Of a stretch of DNA of 64,000 bases, positions 50,995 to 59,331 are shown one piece after another (position 1 is the first letter of the stretch; every line of letters starts with the position of its first letter). The position numbers were made by a program, and so were the translations under genes. Source of the DNA: a virus. The stretch lies in the IMG/VR virus record IMGVR_UViG_3300034073_002480, positions 62,001 to 126,000 of that record; one strand, given 5' to 3'. Below the pieces are notes generated by a model. The model ran no database searches. It saw only the letters and a list, made by a program, of their open reading frames with translations, and was not told the origin of the DNA.

Positions 50995-52370
50995 GACTCA
51001 ATCTCCTCTGTGTCAACATAGTCTGGTCGATCTTTCATAAACCCTTCCATAGCAAGAAAGTACCAGTTTTTCTCTTTCAAGAACCAAGTCTTACCTGCAT
51101 GATCAACACGTACAACTACACCTTCAGGGAATTGGTTAGGAAATGTGGATTGCAAAGACAAAGATTCAACATAACTGATTAAATCTTTAGCACCAAAACT
51201 AGATAAAGTTGGATGATAATTATGACTGACATGAAGTTCAGGTACATGATCTACACCTAGTTCAGCACATCTTGCCTTGACAGCATCCCACGATAGATCC
51301 CATTGGTAGCCATCCTCATTGGTGACAGCTATTCTGTACACATACGCTTTAGCTGTACCGTTAGGGACACCGTAGTTGTAAGTGATTTCAGAACCATACT
51401 GCTTAATGAACTTCTTGTCACCTGTTACTGCCGTATTATGAGGTGGCATTATATGCTTATCAGGAGCAACCCAACCTACAATCTCATAATACAGTGTCTC
51501 ACCTTTACGCAAAAACGGTAGCAAACGGTCAGCAATAGCCCAACGAAAGTCATCAGAGCCATAGTAGCCTGTATTACCACTAGCTTTCTTCAAGATGACA
51601 CGGCGAGTACCATTTTGAGGTATATAACCCTTGATGGTATGCTTTGTTTTCTCTTCTATGGTTTGTCTAAACCAATTCCACATTTTATTGACTGGTCGCC
51701 AAGGTGTGTTTACATTTAGATAACGAAAGACCGTAGAAATAAAGGGGTTGTAGACTTCTTGTTCTGTGTAAGCTAAACTAACCCGACCCGATGTTCCGTG
51801 CTGCTTCTCAGTAATAGTAACAGTAGCGCCAACAGGTATTTTGTGTATGTTCCTGCGGAAATTTTCTGTTTCTACATGTTCAGGGAATTGAATCTTAGCT
51901 TTCAACCGAGGTTTGTCTTTTTTGTTTGTGGTTTTTGCTAATCTTGTAGCTGGTGTTTCATACTTCTTACAGATTTCCACACCACCGATCTCTGTGAAAC
52001 CATAACCAGCTTGCAGAACAGAACGATCAAATTCTAGAAAATCAAGAGAAGACAAAGGCATCACTAAACCATTAGACTTGTAGGAACGTAAATTCAACGC
52101 TCTGATTCTACCATTAGGGTCGAGATAACCAGTACCAATTCGCTGACGCACACCATCAATTTCTTCAAAGCGCTCATATAAACCATTGGCTTCACAGTAT
52201 TCCTTTGACAAACAACCATCAGTTTCAAAAAACACAACAAGGTCGTCTGGTTTGTAGTTACCAATACCCACAACTACATGTGTATTGCAAACAACAGCTA
52301 TTTCTAACCGATCTGCGTTAGGGTGTGGGAGAATAGCTTGTACAGGTGTAATAATAGCTTGGTAAGACAT
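50991..52370 (-). CDS. RNA ligase, DraRnl (Rnl5)-like with N-terminal OB domain
   Basis: A 459-aa ligase. The N-terminal region 'AILPHPNADRLEIAVV' is an OB-type module as in Deinococcus Rnl and tRNA-binding domains. Motif I is 'TEKQHGTSGR' with the predicted nucleotidyl Lys at 189 (K-x-H-G instead of K-x-D-G). Later 'LYYEIVGWV' (motif IIIa), 'FPEGVVVRV' (motif IV) and 'WFLKEKNWYF' (motif V with K-x-K) are in order. It seals RNA ends and is distinct from the small Rnl2-type ligase at 27273-27905. Confidence 0.85.
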   Translation of the reverse strand: MSYQAIITPVQAILPHPNADRLEIAVVCNTHVVVGIGNYKPDDLVVFFETDGCLSKEYCEANGLYERFEEIDGVRQRIGTGYLDPNGRIRALNLRSYKSNGLVMPLSSLDFLEFDRSVLQAGYGFTEIGGVEICKKYETPATRLAKTTNKKDKPRLKAKIQFPEHVETENFRRNIHKIPVGATVTITEKQHGTSGRVSLAYTEQEVYNPFISTVFRYLNVNTPWRPVNKMWNWFRQTIEEKTKHTIKGYIPQNGTRRVILKKASGNTGYYGSDDFRWAIADRLLPFLRKGETLYYEIVGWVAPDKHIMPPHNTAVTGDKKFIKQYGSEITYNYGVPNGTAKAYVYRIAVTNEDGYQWDLSWDAVKARCAELGVDHVPELHVSHNYHPTLSSFGAKDLISYVESLSLQSTFPNQFPEGVVVRVDHAGKTWFLKEKNWYFLAMEGFMKDRPDYVDTEEIES

Positions 52371-52477
52371 TATTTATACCAATCCTCTTCAATTTTATTT
52401 ACAACAGCACCTTTGTAGAAGTTGTATATATCTGAAAGCAACATCATAGTGCAAAGGATAAGAAATACTGTCTTCAT
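52370..52477 (-). CDS. Small membrane or secreted peptide, 35 aa
   Basis: Starts MKTVFLILCTMMLLSD with a signal-anchor-like segment. ATGA overlap at its start and TAATG overlap with the ligase start both support it. Confidence 0.6.
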   Translation of the reverse strand: MKTVFLILCTMMLLSDIYNFYKGAVVNKIEEDWYK

Positions 52478-52647
52478 TTCATCTGTCCTCCAATATATAC
52501 AACGATGGCGATCCATAGCAAATGTTTGATCTGCACAAGTTCTCGGTAGTCAGCATTATACAACAGAGAACTACTCATTGTGAAATAACCTGTTAGGTTC
52601 ACCGCTAAAATAATACCCAGTACAATACAAACACCGATTTTAATCAT
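52474..52647 (-). CDS. Small two-span membrane protein, 57 aa
   Basis: Starts MIKIGVCIVLGIILA; a second span is 'HLLWIAIVVYIGG'. ATG 52647 overlaps the upstream stop. Part of a cluster of membrane-protein genes, 52370-53698. Confidence 0.65.
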   Translation of the reverse strand: MIKIGVCIVLGIILAVNLTGYFTMSSSLLYNADYRELVQIKHLLWIAIVVYIGGQMK

Positions 52648-52945
52648 TGAGACCACTTCTCCGTAGGTTAAGTTTAGGTACACGGCACGATGCTGAGTTC
52701 TGTGACCACAAAGAGCCAGAACATTCTAACTGCAATAATTGTTTGCTTGCATCTCTAGCAGTACAAGACACATAGGAGTCACCATCTGTATCCCACTGGC
52801 TACAGTTAACTGCGGTGATCTCGTTCTGTTGTGCGAACAAAGCAAGATTCTGCGTAGCTATATGTTGCTCTTGCATTTTACCATAGATGTGAAAAGGCAG
52901 TGCAATTACAATCACACAAATAACTAAAAGACCATTAACACGCAT
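52640..52945 (-). CDS. Single-span membrane protein with extracytoplasmic-type cysteines
   Basis: Starts MRVNGLLVICVIVIALPF, a signal anchor, followed by a polar domain with four cysteines ('NCSQW', 'SCTARD', 'ECSGS', 'SCRVP') likely to form disulfides outside the cytoplasm. ATG 52945 directly follows the preceding stop. Confidence 0.65.
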   Translation of the reverse strand: MRVNGLLVICVIVIALPFHIYGKMQEQHIATQNLALFAQQNEITAVNCSQWDTDGDSYVSCTARDASKQLLQLECSGSLWSQNSASCRVPKLNLRRSGLND

Positions 52946-52946
52946 A

Positions 52947-53213
52947 TTAAACTCCATCAATATTTGTAGGAAAACCTGAAAACTCTTGCTTAGCCATCTT
53001 TGTTACAACAATCTGCATATTACCATACAAAGCTGATAACTGTTTTGTAATCTGTTTTAGCTCTGCGATTTGTGTTGCAGTTAAAGAATCAACATACTCA
53101 CATAACAACATATGATCACGAGCTTGTCTAAATGTAGCTCCAGCTATAAGTTCAGTACCAGAACCACGTAGAAAAGAAGGTTCCTCTGGTCTCTGGTTAT
53201 CATCAAGTATCAT
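52947..53213 (-). CDS. Hypothetical protein, 88 aa
   Basis: Starts MILDDNQRPEEPSFL; helical. A motif copy is embedded as 'PSFLRG'. No family recognised. Confidence 0.65.
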   Translation of the reverse strand: MILDDNQRPEEPSFLRGSGTELIAGATFRQARDHMLLCEYVDSLTATQIAELKQITKQLSALYGNMQIVVTKMAKQEFSGFPTNIDGV

Positions 53214-53698
53214 TATACAAAGTCCTCTTCTTTAAGATCAAACTTACATACAATTTCTGGTAGACGATGAATAGTATTATAAGTATTTACAGATCCAATA
53301 CCTGTAAACAACAGAAATGCAATAGGTTGCCAAATCCATCCTAAGACAAGCATATTAGCAACGACTAAACATACACCGATAAACGTGTAGAGGTCAGAGA
53401 TTGTTTTATACTTCTCACGAAAATTATAGACCTGCACAAAATCAATCAACGCATTATATTTTTTAAGTCTTATACCCTCTTTTAACACAGGCTCAGAGAT
53501 AGAACCTGCAATAAACAGAATCAAAGACCAGACAAGTTGCAAATACACAAGGAAGAGTTGTAGCGTCAGGAGAAGTGGTGTTGCAGGTAAGAACAAGGTA
53601 GATGCTAAAGCAGTATAAACACTACCAGATACAATATAAGAACTTAGTAAACCGTTCTTTTTAGTGTTAGCGTAGGCGCGAAGATAGGAGAATGTCAT
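53213..53698 (-). CDS. Multi-span membrane protein, 161 aa
   Basis: About four hydrophobic segments ('STLFLPATPLLLTLQLFLVYL', 'FIGVCLVVANMLVLGWI' and 'IAFLLFTGIG' are the clearest). It could affect the host membrane or lysis, but no family is recognised. Confidence 0.7.
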   Translation of the reverse strand: MTFSYLRAYANTKKNGLLSSYIVSGSVYTALASTLFLPATPLLLTLQLFLVYLQLVWSLILFIAGSISEPVLKEGIRLKKYNALIDFVQVYNFREKYKTISDLYTFIGVCLVVANMLVLGWIWQPIAFLLFTGIGSVNTYNTIHRLPEIVCKFDLKEEDFV

Positions 53699-53704
53699 TA
53701 TTGT

Positions 53705-54100
53705 TTACCAATCGTTCTCGAAAGAACCTAAATTTTTACTGAGGATGCGCTCTTTTGTAGCTATTATGGAGATACAATTCTCATTTTCATCGTTGTATTC
53801 TGCAATTTCATCTGCGTAATCTTCAAGGAAAGAGTACACATCAACAACTTCATAACGATTAAAATCTTGAAACTTATAAATCTCCTCAAAAGTGCCATCA
53901 GATCGCACAAGAAAATCCTGTGTAACCCATTCATGATTCCGTAGAAAAGAAGGTAGTGCTTGGTACAAAGCCCAACGTTCATCTAACGGTTTATTGGTAT
54001 CAACAAGATAAGCTTCTACTCTAGATTTAGTCTCTTTTACTTTTTCTTTGCAGAAACAAATAGCAGCTTGGAGTTGCATCGTACTAAAAGAGGTTTCCAT
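53705..54100 (-). CDS. Hypothetical protein, 131 aa
   Basis: Starts METSFSTMQLQAAIC; 'LPSFLRNHEWV' contains a motif copy; the C-terminal part is acidic. No family recognised. Confidence 0.7.
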   Translation of the reverse strand: METSFSTMQLQAAICFCKEKVKETKSRVEAYLVDTNKPLDERWALYQALPSFLRNHEWVTQDFLVRSDGTFEEIYKFQDFNRYEVVDVYSFLEDYADEIAEYNDENENCISIIATKERILSKNLGSFENDW

Positions 54101-54101
54101 A

Positions 54102-54599
54102 TTAACCCCCTAACATAGTGAATGTTAACCAATCCACACCGTAGCCAGACAACGACCCAAACTGTGATAAATCCCGCTTAGCTTCCTCTTCTACAGCATC
54201 CAGTACAGAGTCCATAGTTTCTGCCCATGTTGTGATACGAACAGGGAAGGTCTTGGCAATCCGTAATCTATGGTAATCAGTATACGCATACGCCGACACG
54301 AAAACCGTAGCTTCGATTACAGGTGGTAAAGGTGATAAATGAAAAAGCTCTACTGAAAACAGATAACTACCAAAGTGTTGTTGTAGGTCGTTGCGTAGGC
54401 TATTCTCCGCTATAGACTGGATTTGAGGGTAAGTCAGAGGTCTTAACGATTCCTCTTCTATGTCCACTACCAGAATTGAGGTAGGTTCAAAGTCTGAACC
54501 ATTACGATAACCACGACCAGTTACAGCAAATTGTCTTTTACGAGCAAATGGAGTGCCTATATACTGAGGGTCAAGTGTCAAAGATGTAGTTGTCTGCAT
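54102..54599 (-). CDS. Hypothetical protein, 165 aa
   Basis: Starts MQTTTSLTLDPQYIG; mixed alpha/beta. Its ATG overlaps the upstream stop (TAATG). No family recognised. Confidence 0.65.
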   Translation of the reverse strand: MQTTTSLTLDPQYIGTPFARKRQFAVTGRGYRNGSDFEPTSILVVDIEEESLRPLTYPQIQSIAENSLRNDLQQHFGSYLFSVELFHLSPLPPVIEATVFVSAYAYTDYHRLRIAKTFPVRITTWAETMDSVLDAVEEEAKRDLSQFGSLSGYGVDWLTFTMLGG

Positions 54600-55195
54600 T
54601 AGAAGAATATGCTCCTTATGATGATAAACATAATTAAACTGAAAAAGCACAAAAAGAAAACACCGAGTATATTACCCACAACAGAGTTCTCAGCAACTAC
54701 TGTGTTTGTAGGGTAGTAAGTATTAGGTAATACAATAGGTGCTGTATAGCCAAAAGGCACTACAACAGGTACAGTACGATTACCACCATCTGAGAAAATT
54801 GTGACATACCGAGTTTCTGTACGACCACCGCTTGTATTAGGTAGCCTGTATTCTGGCAGATATGTTGTTGGTGTCGATGGTTTTGTTTTTGTTGTCGCTG
54901 TTACAGGTCTTTCTATAGGGCGACTACTGTACGATGAATTGTATGACGACCCGAACGTAGAAGATGAGTTGCTGGATGAACTACTTGTTGCTGGCTTTGT
55001 CTGGCTTGATGATGAGCTAGATCGCGAGTAACTTGTAGATGACTTCGATGACGATGATGGTGCAGATTTGAAAGATGAACTCGAACTTGAAGATTTACCA
55101 CTAGAACTTGAGCTTGACGATCTTGCTTCCACAGGCATTGGTAAATTACAGAGTAGAAAACCAACAATAGTAAGTTGTGTTAATCTTTTAAGCAT
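54599..55195 (-). CDS. Serine-rich secreted or membrane-anchored protein
   Basis: From ATG 55195 a signal peptide ('LTQLTIVGFLLCNLPMPVEA') is followed by a Ser-rich region of about 70 residues, a Thr/Pro-rich stretch, a small domain, and a C-terminal membrane span ('ILGVFFLCFFSLIMFIIII'-like). This is the layout of a surface-exposed anchored protein. The frame continues upstream without a stop into a zinc-ribbon-like segment (55196-55405). Confidence 0.65.
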   Translation of the reverse strand: MLKRLTQLTIVGFLLCNLPMPVEARSSSSSSSGKSSSSSSSFKSAPSSSSKSSTSYSRSSSSSSQTKPATSSSSSNSSSTFGSSYNSSYSSRPIERPVTATTKTKPSTPTTYLPEYRLPNTSGGRTETRYVTIFSDGGNRTVPVVVPFGYTAPIVLPNTYYPTNTVVAENSVVGNILGVFFLCFFSLIMFIIIRSIFF

Positions 55196-55405
55196 ACAAT
55201 AAGGCTCTTGGTGTATAGGTTTAGGTTTAGATGTCAAATGAAAAGCAGAACAGTTAGGACATTTGTAAGCTGTTAAACCAAATCTTGCACCCTCTTGTTC
55301 TGCTGTGTACCGACTATTGTACGTTGTCTTCTGGAGACAAGACCGTATGTGTATTTGCGTTGTTCGCAGTAGTTGGTGTTTGTTTTTTGTACGTGCCAAA
55401 ACCAA
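55196..55405 (-). CDS. Zinc-ribbon-like segment in frame with the serine-rich gene
   Basis: About 70 residues with 'YNSRYTAEQEGARFGLTAYKCPNC-SAFHLTSK' layout, the C-P-x-C...F-H-L-T-S pattern of small phage zinc-ribbon proteins. There is no ATG; TTG at 55405 or 55399 behind a GAGG sequence is the likely start. No stop codon separates it from the downstream signal peptide, so the product may be a fusion or two proteins made from nested starts. Confidence 0.5.
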
Positions 55406-55425
55406 TACCTCGTCTGTATTTGTTA

Positions 55426-55548
55426 TTAGCTTTTATGTGATTTTTGTTTACGAAATGTTGGTAAATGTGTGTTGTGGAACAAAGGTAGTTGTGGCTGTTG
55501 TCTTGCAAGGGCAAGCATTTTTGCCAAGCATCGATCTGTGTCGGACAT
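55426..55548 (-). CDS. Basic hypothetical protein, 40 aa
   Basis: Starts MSDTDRCLAKMLALAR and ends KQKSHKS. It follows the TAA of 55550-55639 by one base. No family recognised. Confidence 0.5.
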   Translation of the reverse strand: MSDTDRCLAKMLALARQQPQLPLFHNTHLPTFRKQKSHKS

Positions 55549-55549
55549 A

Positions 55550-55639
55550 TTAGTATCGCACCGTATAACCTATTATTAAGTATAAAAGGACAGAACCTAT
55601 AACGAAAGTAGATAAAATACCGTAGAAAAGAAAGGGCAT
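55550..55639 (-). CDS. Membrane micro-protein, 29 aa
   Basis: MPFLFYGILSTFVIG and then a hydrophobic end. TAATG overlap with the CCA-enzyme stop. A motif copy encodes its first residues. Confidence 0.55.
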   Translation of the reverse strand: MPFLFYGILSTFVIGSVLLYLIIGYTVRY

Positions 55640-56517
55640 TAGACAGACCTCAGTGATGGATATAGGTTGATTTTAGTGTCACAAAACAAAGACCGTAGAA
55701 GAGAAGGTGGTATGTAACGGTCAAAAGTTTGCATTACTTGCCAACTCGGTGCTTGCTTGAAGACCTGCACAAGTTCATTGCAACTACGATCAGGGTTAAT
55801 CTTCTGTTCGTATAAGTCACATAAAGTATCTTGATAATCCCACAATGTTTCCTGTATATCTGCTGACAACTGGAAGTCCAAACGCAAAGCAAACTTCAAA
55901 GCTCGGAGGATACGTGTAGGATCAGCGCTAAAACGATCTATAGGACGACCTACAGTGTGGATGAATTTCTCTTCTATGTGTATGCGACCGTGATAAGGAT
56001 CGATAATACCCGATGTCATAGCATTTATAGATTTCCAGTAGTCTTCTGATCCAAAATGATTTCTGAAACGTACAGGATAATCAACCCACCACAAGTCTTC
56101 TAAGGACTCCAGTGGTATAGCCATAGCGTTCATTGTGTTGTCGCGCCTTGCCAGATCCTGTTCAATAGTAACGTCAGGTGTATTCACAACAGTAACAGGA
56201 ACTACATTATCTTGTGTATAGTCAGCATCAGCTTCGCGTCTTGCCAGTACAAAGTCAATTACTTGACCTGCAATCTTCGCTTTGATGACACCCATTTGCC
56301 AAGAAGTAGTGTTACTGTCATCAGGCATTTGATACGCTGACTGGCAGAAAAACAAATGGTGATATTCGGGAGCAGGTAGAATAACTTGTGCGCCGTTGTC
56401 AAGTAAAAACTCCAACAGCGAAGCATAAGTAGTACCTGTCACACAAATGTCAATGTCTTTTGTATGTTCACCAGTAAATAATGACCGAACGAAACCGCCA
56501 ACTAAGTAAAATTGCAT
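55639..56517 (-). CDS. CCA-adding-enzyme-type tRNA nucleotidyltransferase (class II)
   Basis: A 292-aa protein. Head domain: 'YLVGGFVRSLFTGEHTKDID' with G-G...D-x-D, then 'RRDNTMNAMAI' and 'DPTRILRALKFALRL', the RRD and ERxxxE-like neck motifs of bacterial CCA-adding enzymes and poly(A) polymerases. It would add or repair the CCA of tRNAs; the phage tRNA at 32047-32118 lacks an encoded CCA. It is shorter than host enzymes, missing most of the tail domain. Confidence 0.85.
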   Translation of the reverse strand: MQFYLVGGFVRSLFTGEHTKDIDICVTGTTYASLLEFLLDNGAQVILPAPEYHHLFFCQSAYQMPDDSNTTSWQMGVIKAKIAGQVIDFVLARREADADYTQDNVVPVTVVNTPDVTIEQDLARRDNTMNAMAIPLESLEDLWWVDYPVRFRNHFGSEDYWKSINAMTSGIIDPYHGRIHIEEKFIHTVGRPIDRFSADPTRILRALKFALRLDFQLSADIQETLWDYQDTLCDLYEQKINPDRSCNELVQVFKQAPSWQVMQTFDRYIPPSLLRSLFCDTKINLYPSLRSV

Positions 56518-56675
56518 ATTAGTAAAAACCACACTACATCTATGTAAACAACAAGTCCAGCTATAATGATAATATCTGGATCAAATAGGTAAGAATCAGG
56601 TTTTGCCATAGCTGTATAGATGCCAACCATAGAAGAGAAGATCAGCATATATAAAATCTGTATTTCTACGTTCAT
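56502..56675 (-). CDS. Small two-span membrane protein, 57 aa
   Basis: Starts MNVEIQILYMLIFSSM and ends WFLLICNFT, with two hydrophobic stretches. ATGA overlap at its start with the 56672 stop. Two motif copies (56624, 56658) fall within its 5' half. Confidence 0.6.
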   Translation of the reverse strand: MNVEIQILYMLIFSSMVGIYTAMAKPDSYLFDPDIIIIAGLVVYIDVVWFLLICNFT

Positions 56676-56992
56676 ACACACCCCAACAATATATCACAGC
56701 AGTCATCATAAACAGATGGTGGATATATACCACTAGAGCGCATATTAGTGTCAAATTTCACTTCAGTCCCGTCAACCAGAAAAGTAACGTAAGGTTGAAG
56801 ATGCTTATACTCTTTATACAGTAAGGCACGGAACATGTACAATACTAACTCTTGACCAGTAACGAGGTAAGGGTTTTCAACACCTTCAGTTATATAGCCC
56901 AAATAAGTTTCACAAACTTCTTTAATTTTGAAGTCCTGAAAGCCATAATCAGATGGTGGTACGGAACGATAGTCTACAGTTAATTTACTCAT
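56672..56992 (-). CDS. Hypothetical protein, paralog of 28229-28561
   Basis: A 106-aa protein starting MSKLTVDYRSVPPSD with the shared 'TGQELVL...KEYKHLQPYVTF' block and 'YPPSVYDDC' ending. Function unknown. Confidence 0.7.
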   Translation of the reverse strand: MSKLTVDYRSVPPSDYGFQDFKIKEVCETYLGYITEGVENPYLVTGQELVLYMFRALLYKEYKHLQPYVTFLVDGTEVKFDTNMRSSGIYPPSVYDDCCDILLGCV

Positions 56993-57671
56993 CAGTTGCT
57001 AACCATTGCTCTATATAGTTTTTGTCTTGTGAAAAAATCGGTATCTGCCGATCTACAAACCAACCGTTTTCACTTTTGATGACACAACGACCACGTTTAT
57101 AATAAGGTTCAAAGTCGTTGAAGTTTATCTTGTGTTCTTGCCACAACATTTCTTGGATCTGAGCGCAAGATTTATTTTGTAGTTGATTGTGAGAAAAATG
57201 TGCTTGACCTAACATCTGGATAGCATTACGTGTAGCATCTTGCTGCCTATGGTAGAAATAGTTATTGACTTCAGCTTCAGGCAGAACAAAAGCACGAGAA
57301 TCAAAATAAACTTGACCACCTAAATAAGAAGAGAAAGCTACAGATGCAATAGCTGCTGAGATCGACACAATCTTTTGGATATTGTTGTCAAACCAAGCTT
57401 CAGAGTTAAGCTTTTTGTAATTGTGTAGTAGCAAAGAGATTTCATCTGACTGCACAAATTGCACAACACTGGTTTGTACTTCTTCAGCTAAAACTAATGC
57501 TGTGTGATCCATAGCTGCCATAAAATCAGTGTCCCAAGGTCGCTGCATATTACGGGTTAATGTGTGAGCTGCTCTGATGTCAAGACGAACTACAAGCGGC
57601 AACCTGCGAGTTAAATACTTTCTTTCTACGTTCTCGTATGTTTTCATACGGTCGCCTAAGCTATTTTTCAT
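56985..57671 (-). CDS. Thg1-like tRNA 3'-5' polymerase
   Basis: A 228-aa protein with 'VRLDIRAAHTLTR' (metal Asp at 31; the usual Gly after it is Ile), 'FVQSDEISLLL' near 77 (second metal Asp), 'FDSRAFVLPEAEVNNYFYHRQQDATRNAI' layout and 'YKRGRCV'. Thg1 and Thg1-like proteins add nucleotides to RNA 5' ends in the reverse direction, maturing tRNA-His or repairing 5'-truncated tRNAs. Thg1-like proteins usually act in the repair role. It belongs to the RNA-repair set. Confidence 0.87.
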   Translation of the reverse strand: MKNSLGDRMKTYENVERKYLTRRLPLVVRLDIRAAHTLTRNMQRPWDTDFMAAMDHTALVLAEEVQTSVVQFVQSDEISLLLHNYKKLNSEAWFDNNIQKIVSISAAIASVAFSSYLGGQVYFDSRAFVLPEAEVNNYFYHRQQDATRNAIQMLGQAHFSHNQLQNKSCAQIQEMLWQEHKINFNDFEPYYKRGRCVIKSENGWFVDRQIPIFSQDKNYIEQWLATDE

Positions 57672-57883
57672 AAACCACCACCGATCTCAAATTTAAAAGT
57701 TGGCACACAAGTATAACCTAAACCAACAAGATACTCTCTTGCTTCCTCTACATCATCGTTTTTATAAAACTTTAAAAGATTTGGTTTCTCTAGAAGAGGT
57801 GAGCCGTACCAAACAGAGTCAGTAACAGGCATGTCAAAATCACCATAAACCACAAGTTCTACAATTTGTATGCTAAGCACCAT
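57668..57883 (-). CDS. Hypothetical protein, 71 aa
   Basis: Starts MVLSIQIVELVVYGD; ATG 57883 overlaps the upstream stop at 57873. No family recognised. Confidence 0.6.
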   Translation of the reverse strand: MVLSIQIVELVVYGDFDMPVTDSVWYGSPLLEKPNLLKFYKNDDVEEAREYLVGLGYTCVPTFKFEIGGGL

Positions 57884-58469
57884 AACCTCCAACAATAAAA
57901 GCTTGTACAGGCAAACGAAAAAAGTGCGATAAAACACGTAAATCATGTATATCAATAATCTCATTCTCTACATATTCTCTTAGTGCTTCTCCTGAAGAGT
58001 AGATTAAATCTGGTTTACTGCCGTTTAGATCCTCCCAAGTTAGCCCTCTTTCTTCTAGCAAATGATCAATAAAGTCAACCGTAGAAGAAACGGCTGTAGG
58101 GTAATGTTCAGCCTCGTAGTCAGCAATGATAAGCGACAATAAGTAAGCAAATCTACCTTCCTCTGAATCTATAGGTGAGTCAAAATACTGTTCAAACACG
58201 GCAAGTGCTAGTTCATAGTCAGCATCATTTTGTAATTGCCGCAGTTGGTATGTTTCGTAGGTCATCTCTACAAGTAATTCTTTTACTGTTGTTTCCACTA
58301 GATGTCCAGTATCTTTCTGGTACAAAGGTAATTTGTTATAACCATATTGATGTAGATTATCACCTTCATACACAAAAAGTTTGTCAGATTTTGGGAATTT
58401 GACAGTAATACAATCTGCTTTTTCTTTCAATAATCGCAAATCATCAACAGACATTAGTTTGTAGATCAT
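57873..58469 (-). CDS. HigA-like antitoxin domain protein
   Basis: A 198-aa protein. The N-terminal about 65 residues are unfamiliar. From about residue 85 the sequence follows the HigA/XRE antitoxin layout: 'FAYLLSLIIADYEAEHYP', 'VDFIDHLLEERGLTWEDL' and a final 'LRVLSHFFRLPVQAFIV', the helix-turn-helix being LTWEDL...LRVLSHFF. No HigB-type toxin gene lies beside it. It could be a repressor or a decoy antitoxin against a host toxin. Confidence 0.6.
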   Translation of the reverse strand: MIYKLMSVDDLRLLKEKADCITVKFPKSDKLFVYEGDNLHQYGYNKLPLYQKDTGHLVETTVKELLVEMTYETYQLRQLQNDADYELALAVFEQYFDSPIDSEEGRFAYLLSLIIADYEAEHYPTAVSSTVDFIDHLLEERGLTWEDLNGSKPDLIYSSGEALREYVENEIIDIHDLRVLSHFFRLPVQAFIVGGYGA

Positions 58470-58801
58470 AATAAATCAAACACCTTTTTGAATAAAACTA
58501 ATGAGTCATCGTACCATAAGACCTGATCTTTTAGAGATCTATTATAACTGTATGGTCTATGGTTAAAACATAAAGACTCAAACTGCTTCAGATTTTCTCT
58601 AGTTATTTCTGTCAAATCTTCTTTTCTATGGTCTTCAAAAGGTGTAGGACAAGAGCATCCTGAATCAGTAGCATAGTAAAGTTTGTTTGTTTCAGTGTCT
58701 TTAAAAACAACCAGCATATCAAATTCATAGGAGTCAGCTACGTCTACGTTATCTATGATCTGTAAACCAAAATGTTCTGGATTATAGTATATGTTTTTCA
58801 T
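58466..58801 (-). CDS. Hypothetical protein, 111 aa
   Basis: Starts MKNIYYNPEHFGLQI; contains a Cys pair 'SGCSCPTPF'. ATGA overlap with its neighbours. No family recognised. Confidence 0.65.
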   Translation of the reverse strand: MKNIYYNPEHFGLQIIDNVDVADSYEFDMLVVFKDTETNKLYYATDSGCSCPTPFEDHRKEDLTEITRENLKQFESLCFNHRPYSYNRSLKDQVLWYDDSLVLFKKVFDLL

Positions 58802-58968
58802 CTTATTAACGACCCAAAAGTATAAAACAAAGACATACCCAACAACCCCATAGAAAAGAAAAGCTGCTGTGCTTCATTGTTGCGTAGCAGATGACACAAA
58901 AACAAAGCACAAAAAAACACCAGCGATAAGCCAGTGTTGAAATTGATAGTTGTGATTAATTGTTGCAT
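58798..58968 (-). CDS. Small two-span membrane protein, 56 aa
   Basis: Starts MQQLITTINFNTGLSL with two hydrophobic segments ('LSLVFFCALFLC', 'MGLLGMSLFYTFG'). Overlaps the next start by four bases. Confidence 0.65.
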   Translation of the reverse strand: MQQLITTINFNTGLSLVFFCALFLCHLLRNNEAQQLFFSMGLLGMSLFYTFGSLIR

Positions 58969-58970
58969 AG

Positions 58971-59141
58971 CTACTTAACCGTAAAAATATGCAATACTAA
59001 GACAATATTGGATACACCTAACATCACTGCTTGTAATAGAATACCTTCTTCTGATCTTGCTCTACCAGAGAACAAAACCATACTTGTGTACATCATAACA
59101 GCATAATCAACTGAAAAAACAATAGCTTGTTGTATAGACAT
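58971..59141 (-). CDS. Small membrane protein, 56 aa
   Basis: Starts MSIQQAIVFSVDYAV; a first amphipathic/hydrophobic half and a second span at the end ('VMLGVSNIVLVLHIF'). ATG 59141 follows the stop of 59143-59262. Confidence 0.65.
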   Translation of the reverse strand: MSIQQAIVFSVDYAVMMYTSMVLFSGRARSEEGILLQAVMLGVSNIVLVLHIFTVK

Positions 59142-59142
59142 C

Positions 59143-59262
59143 TTAATTTTTAGCTCCACATACAGTACATTCACCTGTGGTTTGATCTACTTCACCGCCA
59201 GACTGTTCTTTGTTACCATTAGAATCTTTACGCCCAGTTTCACGTGTGCAATAATAAGTCAT
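59143..59262 (-). CDS. Small Cys-containing protein, 39 aa
   Basis: MTYYCTRETGRKDSNG and a C-terminal C-T-V-C; a possible metal-binding pair. No family recognised. Confidence 0.55.
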   Translation of the reverse strand: MTYYCTRETGRKDSNGNKEQSGGEVDQTTGECTVCGAKN

Positions 59263-59290
59263 AATTTGTTAATCCTCTAATTTAAGTGTA

Positions 59291-59320
59291 CAAATAAAAA
59301 GCAGGGTTGTTAGCCCTGCT
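59291..59320 (-). terminator. Terminator after the 768-aa gene
   Basis: Minus strand: GCAGGG/CCCTGC (59319-59314 and 59306-59301), seven-base loop, then TTTTTATTTG. Confidence 0.85.
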
Positions 59321-59331
59321 GTGTGTATTAT

